In this document: positions 55,901 through 64,000 of the stretch, one piece after another
Layout: each line of letters starts with the position of its first letter
Position numbering within the stretch: the stretch's first letter is position 1
Assembly: GCF_001949145.1 (NCBI RefSeq)
Contig: NW_019091446.1
Span: 320,370-384,369 of the forward strand
DNA from: Acanthaster planci
Lineage: Eukaryota > Echinodermata > Asteroidea > Valvatida > Acanthasteridae
Direction: 5' to 3'
Length of the DNA stretch: 64,000 nucleotides
The notes under the pieces: model-generated
Seen by the model: only the letters and a program-made list of their open reading frames with translations
Told to the model about the DNA's origin: nothing
Database searches by the model: none
Program-made: the position numbers and the translations under genes

Positions 55901-58900
55901 ATTGTGGGCAACACTACTGACTGTAAGCAAAGGTCATGCAACCCCATCACCTCGACCTCCGGGGTAACTGGTAATGAAATGATAAGACATTGTAACTCAA
56001 GAATAGTAGTGATGAGTGTGTTACGGAGTTAATGTACAACATGACATGACCTTAAAGGTGCACTCTTCAAAGGCCATTACCAACATCGCTACATATACAC
56101 GTATGTATGATCAAATGTACTTTTATATATTTTTGTAATCTGGAAGACAAAACCCTAGGCAACAGTCTGGTTTTTAAACATGTTACATGAGCTTCACTTC
56201 CAGCATGTCCAGGGTTCGCAGTCCCAAAAAACAGAAGCGTTTGTCTAAAGGCAGCGAAATTACTACAATCTTTGGAGAGACACGGGTGCTGTATGCCAAA
56301 CCCAAAGCAAGAGATAATGATCTCATCTTTTTAAACATGACTCCTTCCACATAAAAGTACACATACAAGAACATTTATTGTTTAAAATTGCAAGGTTGTG
56401 GCAGTACATTTATTGATGTTGACCACAAACAGTTCTTGTACATGAACAACACCAAAATCGTAAGTTTGAAAATGGAATTTTAAACATGTATGTCGAGAAA
56501 TTGTTTGTCACAGATTTTGTGCATCCCACATCTCTGAGTCATTTTAGCGGGAGACTTTGAGACGCCGGTGGCAGCAGACATACCAGTCCTTTTTCAAAGT
56601 ATTGCGCATGCTCAGAACTATGCATGTATGCTCAAAACGACGCGCACATGCTCAAAACTGTGCATGTATGCTCAAAACGATGTGCACATGCTCAAAACTG
56701 TGCATGTATGCTCAAAACGATGTGCACATGCTCAAAACTGTGCATGTGTGCTCAAAACAACCGCACATGCTCAGAACTGTGCACGCATGCTCAAAACAAC
56801 GCGCACATACTCAGACCTGGTGGAAGGACTAATATGTTTTACGCCACCAAGCGTCTCAAAGTCCGCCATTCACTGTCAGTGTCTACTGTCACAGAAGCCT
56901 GCAGTTCCAGTGGATGAGTGTGCGCTAAAAGCTCCTTAGGAGTACATGTACATGGCGTAAATAAAGTGAATGTACACATACAGTACATGTCCATACACCG
57001 TACATGTACCAAAACTTGGGGAGAATGGAATTTTACAATCATGACATATAAATACACTGTAGTTTGATCCAGAAGGCATGTAAACTCTGGAATGCAAGTA
57101 CACTGTATGTAAGCAAACAGAGAGTCATTACACCACAATGCAGGATTTTAATGTATTATGGGCAACGCTTCATGAAGTAAGAGCAATGTTTGGTAATGTT
57201 TGCTTTCTTTTGCACATCATTGTCATAGCAGTTGTCAGTATTCAGGCCGTTAGAAACTACCCACATGCACATGTACATAAGGTGCTTTCACATGAATTTA
57301 TAACATACATGTGGCCATTTTGTTGATCTAGTGTTTATGTATAAAAATACACTACCTGCGGATAGGCTAGCCAGGTCAAGTGGTTTTCTGATTTTCATAT
57401 TATCACCAAAATTAGTGGGCGAGTACCTGAAGCGCTGAAAATGCTAATTAATGAAATGGCGTCATGATGACATCATAATGCCATTTGGAGTACCAAAATG
57501 TATACCGGTACATCACACACACAATGATGTGTGTAAAATGCATTAGTGTGAGAACCAGCTCGTTAACCAACATGCGCACAGTCCATCTGTTTGCATTACG
57601 CTTCCTGGTTTCAAATGACGTGACGCTTTGGTACTCTTACAGCTCCATGATAACACGATCAAGGAGCTGACTTAAAATGCTCCACTGACATTTTCTGGAA
57701 GACTATTTGTTGACTATCTAGCTTCTCAAGCTAATTCAATATATTTTCTACTGCTATAAAAGTTTCGAGGTGCAAATGCCATTTGCTAATCTCTTCTTTG
57801 CGCAACCGCATTAATTCCCACAGCATTAACTTCCCCTTTGGTACATTTGCCAACCTCAGGAAAGGATTAATAAACAACATTGTAGTCACCATCATCTTCT
57901 GGTTCAATCTGGAAATACTTACCAGCTGACTGAAATCATAAGCCCAGGGCAGAAACATGATGCCAGTTAGATACTTCTCCCAATGTGAGATGTAAAACGT
58001 TGTGCATATCACACACACAAGGGCATACAGCATCCAGACATTGGCACCATAGTCCTCCTCGCCTCGTCCAAACACCGAGAACACACACAAAGGGAGGAGG
58101 CAGGATATGACACTGTCACTGCCGTGATCGAAGAGCTCACCCAGGGGGGTGCTGGACTTGGTTCGTCTTGCCTGCTTCCCATCAATACCATCTGCGGATA
58201 TATATATATATGAAATAGCATGTGCATGTAATTTATAGCTAAAGTCTGCTCTGAGCCAACATGGAACTCATTAGGCCAGTGTAAGTCATCAGTTTTCATG
58301 GCATGGGAATCTGTCTATTTCCCCTGAATGAGAAGCCAGTCCACTGCAGGCTGCTCATCAGCTCATGCTGAAAGCAATTTATACTCCAAGGATCATGGAT
58401 CATGAAGGCAAGTATGAAGTAGCTTACCGAAGGTCACAATGACAACCTACGAATATGGCCAGCAGCTGGATTTGAACCTGTGACCCTCAGATCATGAAAC
58501 TTCAAGATGTGAATAAGTTCAAATAAAATGCTGTGAAGAAAAGTTCATGTACAGAACTGGCTGACTCCTCGTTGTGACTGTCCAGTCAAAGGCAGTTTAA
58601 ACCTCTTGTAAAGCCAATTTTTCAAATATTTGTATGCCTTTTCTAAAACACTTTGCAGATTCAAGGAACAATTTACAATACATATTTGAAACTTTTCCTT
58701 TCAATTTGAATCATTTCACAGAAACTAGTCCAGCAGTTTTGACAAAAGGAAACTTCAAAGATACAGTGTACAGGTGGTGTTATATTGCTTGCATATGGTA
58801 TTTGTTACATAAAGGTAAAACTTGCTCAATCTACACGTTCGTCATTTTTTGTACGAAAATATCTCTGAAGACTTGAATGTCAACCTGTTTTCAACATTCT

Positions 58901-61900
58901 GCAGATTCTTCCGCAAGCTATTATTTTCCTTAGTTTTTAAGGCCTGTACAAACCTTGAACAAATACACAGACTTTAGTTAGGAAAGAGGGCCTTTACTGG
59001 CACCTGACAACTACCGAGTGTGTGCGCTACCAGCAGCCCAGCTCCAGCCAATAGGAAGACCAGGTTGGGTATAGGTGGGTACTGCGGATGTTGACGGCTA
59101 GCAGCATAGTACGACCAGTCAGTGATGGACAGCATGATGAAGCTCAGGGAAATAATCAAAAAGCCCAAGAAGGTCATCAGGTTGGGTGCAAACCACTCCG
59201 GAAAAATCTGATTGAGAAACGACACGTGACGGGTTAATCTTGGAAACGATCTTCGGAAAATGTCAAAAGAATGAACAATTCTTAAGCTGAGCGTCACATT
59301 TTCCAACTTGGGGGACTACATGCATGTATGTATGTTGGATAGCATGATGAAAGCACTTCGCCTCTGTGACCTGTGATGCAGGTTGCAGTTGGTACCCTTC
59401 CCCCACTGGATACCATGCAGTGTAAATACATGCACTTACCCTACAAATGACAAAACCAGCTACATGTAAGCAACACAAACAGTATAATGCTGTAGATTTG
59501 CACTGAATGAAATCACAGACATGTAGATTAAAATATGCTTCTACTTAAAATCTGTATGTACAGTACACTGCTATGAAAATGAACACTTTGAATGGAAATG
59601 GGAAACATTGTGAAAAGAATTGAAAATGTTTCCTGCTTGTGTGGAAAGGAGTAGAAATGTTTGTCCAAGCCAATATGTAATGTACACGTATACATCAAAA
59701 TATGTAATGCATACCTTAACAACAGCATTCCAGAAGGGATGCATAATGTAAATAGACAGGGGTGACGTATCCACGGCATTGTACTGCATTTTGAAGGAAA
59801 GAAAAGAAATTGCAGGTATACAAATTTAAGTTTGTCGGCAACAAAACACCACACCAACTGTATGGGTGAATTTGAGAGATGACCATGCAGGGATTTAACC
59901 ACAGTTCAAACATCATCTGACCAAGGGTTGGATTGGACCATCTAGGTGACCCTCTGGAACTAGGCCCTGGGGTCTGTTCACACCCCTGGTCATCAATAGC
60001 AGCTTAAATTTATCAGAAGAGAGGGAATCATTTACAGAAGCAGGTTTCCCACTATGCTGTTACCATGGTAATCTCAGGGTAGCATAAAATGTAACCCTGA
60101 TATTACCCGGGTAATTTGGAGTTTTCACACTGCATTTCTCAGCGCTGAAAATTCTCTGGGTAACTGCCTCAAAATGTGACTTAACCCAGACTCTGGAGGT
60201 GGACTAACCCACCAATCTCAGGGTATATCTGTGGCCTAAAGAAAATTCTCCGGGTTACCTTCAATAGTGTGGATGCTCCTATGTTTTCTTCAACCCTGGG
60301 CTGTTCATTGAGTTGACCTGTTCATTGAGTTTGAACAGCACAGCCACCCAGCCTTGCACATGCGTGAAAGGTTGATGTTTACATGATTTTCATGTTTTTA
60401 ATACAAGACACCAATCCATCAAAGCCAGTTGATTTTCTGCAGGCTAACTGCAAGGCACAAGTCTTGACCACATGCTGCATGCCTGAACACGCTTGGAAAT
60501 TGCCATTTGCTTGAAATTTTGATTTACGCACTAGACATACATGTACTCGTAGACATGACATCTGTTTTAACAATGGCAAAATACATAACTAGCACATGTA
60601 GGCTGAATCTAAATCTTACAATTAATTCAGAAATAGTGAAATTGTTCACTGCCAGTGGCATGTTAGAGGTAAATCAATGCATGTATTCTCTGGGTTGCCT
60701 TTCTTGTAGTGTGAGCATGGTTACAAGTTACCCAGGTACACATTAAAGTAGGTAGCTATTAAATTGCAGGGTGAATTCTGTAGTGAAACTAATAAGAGGG
60801 TACCAGGTATGAACAGTTCCAGACTAGTGTGACAATTGCTGCGGAAATGAGTAATTCCAGAAATTGGGGGTCCAAACGTGTGACATTTTCGTGTCCCTGT
60901 TACATTTGACCTTTTTCATTTGACATGGAAAAATTAAAATTATTACTATTTGTTTGGCAGGCAGGCATTAATTTAAAACTCTCGGGAATTAAAAAATGTG
61001 TTCCGAACTTGCAAAATCATGTATCTGATGTGACAGGGACAAGAAAAAAATTGACTCTTGATTTCTGGTATTACTCAAATAATTGTTTGAGATGCCATTT
61101 ACCATGAACACTGTGAGAGTTAGAGATATTTGAGTATACTATAAATACTTCGCATGTGCAGTGTTGAAAAGAAACAACTGACAGAAAGGTTGCACATCCT
61201 GTGCACAAACCCTATGAGACTGGTATTTACAATTACTAAGCAAATACTTCAATATTTTCCCTACTAGTGCTAAATTCGACAGTTTAAGGCATGTTATCAC
61301 TTTCTGGTGGCCTATAACTACTGCAAGGGAATATAAGTGATGTCCATAAACAGAACTCTCATGCCACTGCATCATCCAGGCACTTAAGAACATCTTATGG
61401 CCCATGGATTTTTGCAAGACAAAGTACACGAGCTGCATTTTCAGGAGGTCCGTATTTCAAATAAAAAGCATTTTTCTTGATTTTTCTCAAAGCAGGGAAC
61501 TAAAAATGAAACACATATGAAAAATGAGGAATGATAAACATATCCCCTGAACTGTGGTGTCCGACGTCCACCCCGCTCCCATGAGCAGGGCTGGCATCAG
61601 GACCCCAGTTCTGGGGGTATAATGAACATAGATATTACATAACCCCCCAAATCAGCAAGTTTTGAAAATAGCAGTTGACCAACATGTTATGCTCCAACTC
61701 AAAAACATGAAATTTCAATTTTAATCCCCTTTGCCTTATCCACAATGTTCAGGGAGAAACTTGACTGCTGAATGAAACAATGAATAATGTAACATTATGT
61801 TGATGAAGAAAGCCTCCTGTTATCTGGATATTTCTGGGCATTGGGCCTAGGGATATTACAATCTTAGTTCGCATGCCCAAAAGTCAGGCCATGGTCACCA

Positions 61901-62376
61901 GGTCACTCCTCTCCTCCCTAGCATGCCTTCCCCTTGGCTGGTACTAGGGGCCTTGTACAACCATGGAAGAAGGAAACTCCTTCCTCCATGGTACAACATG
62001 ATCAATTTTATTTTTAAGATCAAAACTTTTTAAGATTAAGATGTTTTTTTAAGATTAATATTCAGATATTTTCCCACTCAATTCATCATGTAAATACCAA
62101 CACAATCACGAAAATAAAGCTGAAATCATCGATCATCCTGATCATTGTGGGAAGATTGGGCTGGGGGGCACTGACGTAACGGGTAATACGAGCAGCCGCC
62201 CATCCAGCGTACAATCCATCCACGCCCGGCATATGAACGTGGTCTTCTTCTGGTCTAACGATTCATCATTCATTACAGGCCTTTGCAAATATCTCACATT
62301 ATAAAGCTCCATAATTCTTTACCTTGTACTTATCAAATCCTCGAAGGTGCTTTTCGCTTAGATATATGGACGCCAT
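49900..62376 (-). CDS. SELENOI: SELENOI/EPT1 orthologue, ethanolaminephosphotransferase, complete, 9 exons
   Basis: Transfers phosphoethanolamine from CDP-ethanolamine to diacylglycerol (Kennedy pathway, ER/Golgi membrane). Exons: 62376-62323, 59783-59715, 59207-59015, 58191-57923, 53368-53260, 52407-52359, 51303-51123, 50843-50661, 49998-49900. GT-AG introns with matching phases give 402 codons, 401 residues (human protein 397). The CDP-alcohol phosphotransferase motif D-x2-DG-x2-AR-x8-G-x3-D-x3-D is complete at residues 106-131 ([20 protein letters not shown], then FDHGSD). The sequence aligns end to end with EPT1, for example [24 protein letters not shown] and HFNVYIFSL, rather than with CEPT1/CHPT1. 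Multiple hydrophobic segments fit a polytopic membrane enzyme. TAA lies in frame directly before the ATG. The C-terminus ends at TAA with no TGA, so no selenocysteine. Confidence 0.95.
49999..50660. other. SELENOI intron, no features
   Basis: Intron between exons 8 and 9. Ordinary sequence with incidental short frames. Confidence 0.55.
50661..50843 (-). CDS. SELENOI: SELENOI exon 8
   Basis: 61 codons, phase 0 at both ends. Begins [20 protein letters not shown] and ends AHFHYTISV, matching the CQLIVCQMSSTR...NWLLVPL and LAHIHYGVRV blocks of EPT1. Acceptor GGCCCCCTGCAG, donor GTAAGT. Two membrane segments. Confidence 0.95.
51123..51303 (-). CDS. SELENOI: SELENOI exon 7
   Basis: One base plus 60 codons. 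Contains [18 protein letters not shown] and [19 protein letters not shown], aligned with the RSYKNNT and WSPSDILELHPRVFYFMVG segments of EPT1. Acceptor GATTGACCACAG was chosen over an upstream TTGTATTCAG because it gives gap-free alignment. Donor GTGAGT. Confidence 0.92.
51304..52358. other. SELENOI intron, no features
   Basis: Intron between exons 6 and 7. Partial internal similarity of TTTCATTAATTAAA-like stretches at 51.55 and 51.69 kb (TTTCCAGTTTA occurs twice). Nothing else seen. Confidence 0.5.
52359..52407 (-). CDS. SELENOI: SELENOI exon 6 (49-bp microexon)
   Basis: Two bases, 15 codons ([15 protein letters not shown]), two bases. Acceptor TATCCTGTCACAG, donor GTAAGT. Aligns with ALCVTLPMSLLNFF of EPT1 without gaps. 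Confidence 0.9.
52408..53259. other. SELENOI intron, no features
   Basis: Intron between exons 5 and 6. Nothing recognised. Confidence 0.55.
53260..53368 (-). CDS. SELENOI: SELENOI exon 5
   Basis: 36 codons plus one base. Begins [20 protein letters not shown] and ends [19 protein letters not shown] matches FVYIVTA of EPT1. Acceptor TCTCATTGCAG. The donor GTGAGT at 53,259 gives the right phase for exon 6; an upstream GTACTT does not. Confidence 0.92.
54697..54911. mobile_element. Possible MITE with CACTGGTGGC / GCCACTGTTG ends
   Basis: GTACAGCACTGGTGGC near the left and GCCACTGTTGATGTAC near the right are inverse-related. Both are followed inward by AAACTGGGAGGGG-like / CCCCTCCCACACTTTT sequence. 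Degenerate; boundaries uncertain. Confidence 0.3.
56606..56816. repeat. Minisatellite, 20-bp subunits in a 40-bp higher-order unit
   Basis: Alternating subunits ATGCTCAAAACGATGTGCAC and ATGCTCAAAACTGTGCATGT, about ten subunits with increasing divergence toward the right end. Opens all three plus frames with Cys/Ser/Lys-rich repeats, which are by-products. Confidence 0.92.
57923..58191 (-). CDS. SELENOI: SELENOI exon 4 (catalytic motif)
   Basis: Two bases plus 89 codons. With the split Asp106 it contains the whole CDP-alcohol phosphotransferase motif (Asp106, Asp109, Gly110, Ala113, Arg114, Gly123, Asp127, Asp131), then [28 protein letters not shown]. Acceptor ATATATCCGCAG, donor GTAAGT. Confidence 0.97.
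58192..59014. other. SELENOI intron with SINE-like sequence
   Basis: Intron between exons 3 and 4. Holds a short AT dinucleotide run at 58,199 and a probable SINE fragment at 58,330-58,505. Confidence 0.5.
58330..58505 (-). mobile_element. Probable tRNA-derived SINE fragment
   Basis: Read on the minus strand it carries GGTCACAGGTTCAAATCCAG, a perfect Pol III B box (GGTTCAAATCC) without a complete tRNA fold. A SINE-like body follows (GTTGTCATTGTGACCTTCGG). No convincing A box or tail. Confidence 0.45.
59015..59207 (-). CDS. SELENOI: SELENOI exon 3
   Basis: 64 codons plus one base. Begins [20 protein letters not shown], aligned with VFPTWLAPNLITFSGFLLV of EPT1. It ends LLVAHTL just before the catalytic Asp. 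Acceptor CTCAATCAG, donor GTAGTT (weak). Two membrane segments. Confidence 0.94.
59208..59714. other. SELENOI intron, no features
   Basis: Intron between exons 2 and 3. Nothing recognised. Confidence 0.55.
59715..59783 (-). CDS. SELENOI: SELENOI exon 2
   Basis: 23 codons, phase 0 at both ends: [20 protein letters not shown] then VVK, nearly identical to [20 protein letters not shown] of EPT1. Acceptor CTTCAAAATGCAG, donor GTATGC. Confidence 0.97.
60849..61076. mobile_element. Palindromic MITE family, copy C
   Basis: Ends GAGTAATTCCAGAAATT and TTTCTGGTATTACTC. Shares TTACTATTTGTTTGGCAGG and the TGTCCCTGTTACATTTGACC / TGATGTGACAGGGACA inner pair with copies A and B. The most diverged copy, with small internal deletions. 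Confidence 0.85.
61953..61996. repeat. Compact palindrome (CCATGGAAGAAGGA stem)
   Basis: TTGTACAACCATGGAAGAAG and its inverse partner CTTCCTCCATGGTACAA form a stem of about 20 bp with a 3-4-nt loop. Probably a tiny MITE relic. Confidence 0.5.
62323..62376 (-). CDS. SELENOI: SELENOI exon 1 (start codon)
   Basis: 18 codons: [18 protein letters not shown], matching the EQLAGFDKYK N-terminus of EPT1. An in-frame TAA immediately precedes the ATG, and the context (A at -3, G at +4) is favourable, so the start is secure. Donor GTAAAG. Confidence 0.95.
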
Positions 62377-62560
62377 TTATAACAAATGCGATACTGCGGC
62401 AAGTCGCGTAGCCGGGCCCTAGCAAAATGGATCAGGCCATGCGCTCCTGTACCGGCACCGTACCCCCCCGGCCAAGCTTAACGCGGAACGCGTGCAATCG
62501 CGATGTGCGTGCATATCGCGTGCAACCACACAGGCCCAGGGCCCAACTGTGCCATTTGCC
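62377..62560 (-). promoter_or_regulatory. CpG-rich 5' region of SELENOI
   Basis: Immediately upstream of the start codon CpG is frequent (GCGGCAAGTCGCGTAGCCGG, TTAACGCGGAACGCGTGC, CAATCGCGATGTGCG) in contrast to the rest of the window. This is expected for a housekeeping promoter/5' UTR. No TATA box seen. Transcription start unknown. Confidence 0.4.
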
Positions 62561-64000
62561 GTATTTGTAATTGGGCTTGTTCGCAATTAGATCAAATTGC
62601 AGTTTTTGGAAAACTTCGACCAAAGTTGCCCTAAAGGTTGCAGGCAGGCCAGTCAATAGGTCCAGAATTGCCTGTGCGGACCGAATCACCATTTGTAGGC
62701 TGTCAAATTCTCTGCTATGAGAGCATTTCGTGACACGTGGACTGGGTGGTTTGTTAAAAGGGTGGATGAAATGCAGGGGCAGGACTAGCAGCTTGTATTT
62801 CTGAAAGTATCGTTATCTTCAGTAACTTCTCAGTTTTTAACACCACTTTTGTGAAAATCGTGCGGTGCCCGTTTTTCCAAGACAGATCAGCCAAACTAAA
62901 GGTGCTCATTGCTGACCGGTTGAACTCCAATTGACCGTAACATCAATACTACCTCCATGCTATAACTTAGTTGGATTGAGTTGAAACTAGTAGGATATGT
63001 AGAGACAATGAGTATTTCTGCATGTCCTCAAATGGTACATTTACGTGTACTGTACATGATGCAGCCGCAGCACAGCGGCGTGTCCAGCTTTTGTGTGCGG
63101 GGGGGGGGGTCAAAGGCGAATGCGGCTCCGGGGCTTATTCAACACGGCGTTGGGGTAGAAGAAAGTATCAGAAGCCGTACTCTCGTCCTGACACCCTTGG
63201 TTTTATTTCGTGGTGTTGTTTTCTTAGGGTTTTGGTGCTAATGCTTGATAAATAAAATAATATTATTAATTTTTTTTAATACGTGGGGGAGTCCCACCCC
63301 CGCTGGATACACCATTATCTATATCTCTTTGGGAGTGTAATATGTGTGTGTGTGTTTTTTTAATTTGGGGGGGGGGTTAACGGTTGAATGTTCCGAACAG
63401 TACGCTCTGCCCGTCGTCAGGAGACTGTAGGGATTTGTGTCTGGAGGCGATGAGGCCGCGGAGAAGATGCTAATAACTCATCAGGATCCACCTCAGGATC
63501 AAACTCAAGGGTACTCAAGCAGAACATGGGATACTAGATGATCAGTGCGGACTCATTTCTCCATGTCAGCCATGGTTTTAAATCGGGCATGGGACACTAC
63601 AGCCGAATTCTGTGGAGACGAAGCAGAATCCCCCTGCTGTGAGATGGTCCAAACGGTACCCCGCTCTTTTCTAGCTCAACTGGAGTTCTAAAATATTTAA
63701 CACGTGTCCAATCGCTAGATTCATCACAAAATAAAATTATTACCCCTTGTGATATAGTCGAGGCTCAAAAATGGCTGTTTCTAAAGAAATCAGCATGGAA
63801 AATTAAGTACATGTAGTTTCTTAATTGCGAGTCAAAAAAAGAATGATCCATGATTTTGTTCTTAATTTATCTCTTGGAGTATTCAGAGAATCTTGGTGGT
63901 CACGCATATTAACGGTTGATACAACATCGATTAATTTGTACATACCAGATTTAGTACACAGAGTTTATTTCACATATTTGTATGCCTTGAAATTTTAACA
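62561..64000. other. Region upstream of SELENOI
   Basis: Contains a G-tract-bearing repeat at 63,073-63,316, a G10 run and a TG run near 63,350. No gene recognised on either strand; short plus-strand frames at 62,981-63,255 fall inside the repeat. Confidence 0.45.
63073..63316. mobile_element. Possible MITE with GGCGTGTCCAGC / GCTGGATACACC ends
   Basis: The left sequence GCGGCGTGTCCAGC is followed by a G10 run. The right sequence CCCACCCCCGCTGGATACACC is its approximate inverse (about 11 of 14 positions). Boundaries uncertain. Confidence 0.3.

Larger units (their letters stand above)
53369..57922. other. SELENOI intron, 4.6 kb, with repeats
   Basis: Intron between exons 4 and 5. Holds an hAT-like palindromic candidate (54,697-54,911), the 20/40-bp minisatellite at 56.6 kb and scattered ACATGT motifs. 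No nested gene recognised. Confidence 0.5.
59784..62322. other. SELENOI intron 1 with repeats
   Basis: Contains a degraded repeat-rich stretch at 60.05-60.3 kb (TTACCATGGTAATCTCAGGG, TTACCCGGGTAATTT), MITE copy C and a compact hairpin at 61,953. No coding sequence recognised. Confidence 0.5.

Noticed and set aside
56557-56939. Overlapping plus-strand ORFs rich in repeated Cys-Ser-Lys
   Set aside because: All three frames are open only because of the 20-bp minisatellite; repetition, not selection, explains them.
61139-61438. 99-codon minus-strand ORF in SELENOI intron 1
   Set aside because: No splice acceptor/donor pair in phase with SELENOI and no recognisable domain.
62432-62692. 86-codon minus-strand ORF upstream of SELENOI
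   Set aside because: Lies upstream of the secure start codon, separated by an in-frame TAA, in the CpG-rich 5' region; no family match.

Overview
This is eukaryotic nuclear DNA, AT-rich and intron-rich, from an animal. The two recognisable genes, PDE10A and SELENOI/EPT1, are typical bilaterian single-copy genes. The sequence between them is packed with small palindromic transposable elements, minisatellites and a dispersed ACATGTACATGT-type motif, a texture that fits a marine invertebrate such as an echinoderm or cephalochordate. The species cannot be fixed from the sequence alone. No prokaryotic operons, CRISPR arrays, rRNA genes or intact tRNA genes were seen.

Positions 1-30,521 hold a PDE10A orthologue on the minus strand: 20 coding exons, joined in one continuous reading frame of 719 codons by GT-AG introns with compatible phases. 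They encode a Pro/Ser/Arg-rich N-terminal extension, the PDE10-type N-terminal segment, GAF-A, GAF-B (with the NKFDE motif) and the first half of the HD-type catalytic domain. The gene runs off the left edge, so the end of the catalytic domain is missing. Its introns carry a 44-bp minisatellite, a degenerate 10-20-bp satellite, an hAT-like and a piggyBac-like non-autonomous element, a decayed BED-type zinc-finger transposon gene and a possible unrelated hydrophobic exon.

Positions about 30.5-49.9 kb contain no recognised protein-coding gene. A CpG-containing stretch at 43.5-43.95 kb could be the PDE10A promoter and first noncoding exon. From about 43.9 to 46 kb the plus strand shows ordered splice signals consistent with a divergent transcript, including a spliced 69-codon ORF. 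The rest is repeats (a tRNA-derived SINE, TTAA elements, palindromic MITEs) and a pre-miRNA-like hairpin at 48.15 kb.

Positions 49,900-62,376 hold a complete SELENOI/EPT1 orthologue on the minus strand: nine coding exons, 401 residues, with a perfect CDP-alcohol phosphotransferase motif. Its C-terminus ends at TAA and has no in-frame TGA, so it is not a selenoprotein here. Positions 62,377-64,000 are its upstream region, CpG-rich near the start codon and repeat-bearing further out.

The two genes lie head-to-tail on the same strand and are functionally unrelated: cyclic-nucleotide hydrolysis and phosphatidylethanolamine synthesis. Exon calls rest on reading-frame continuity, splice signals and remembered family motifs; no database search was run.
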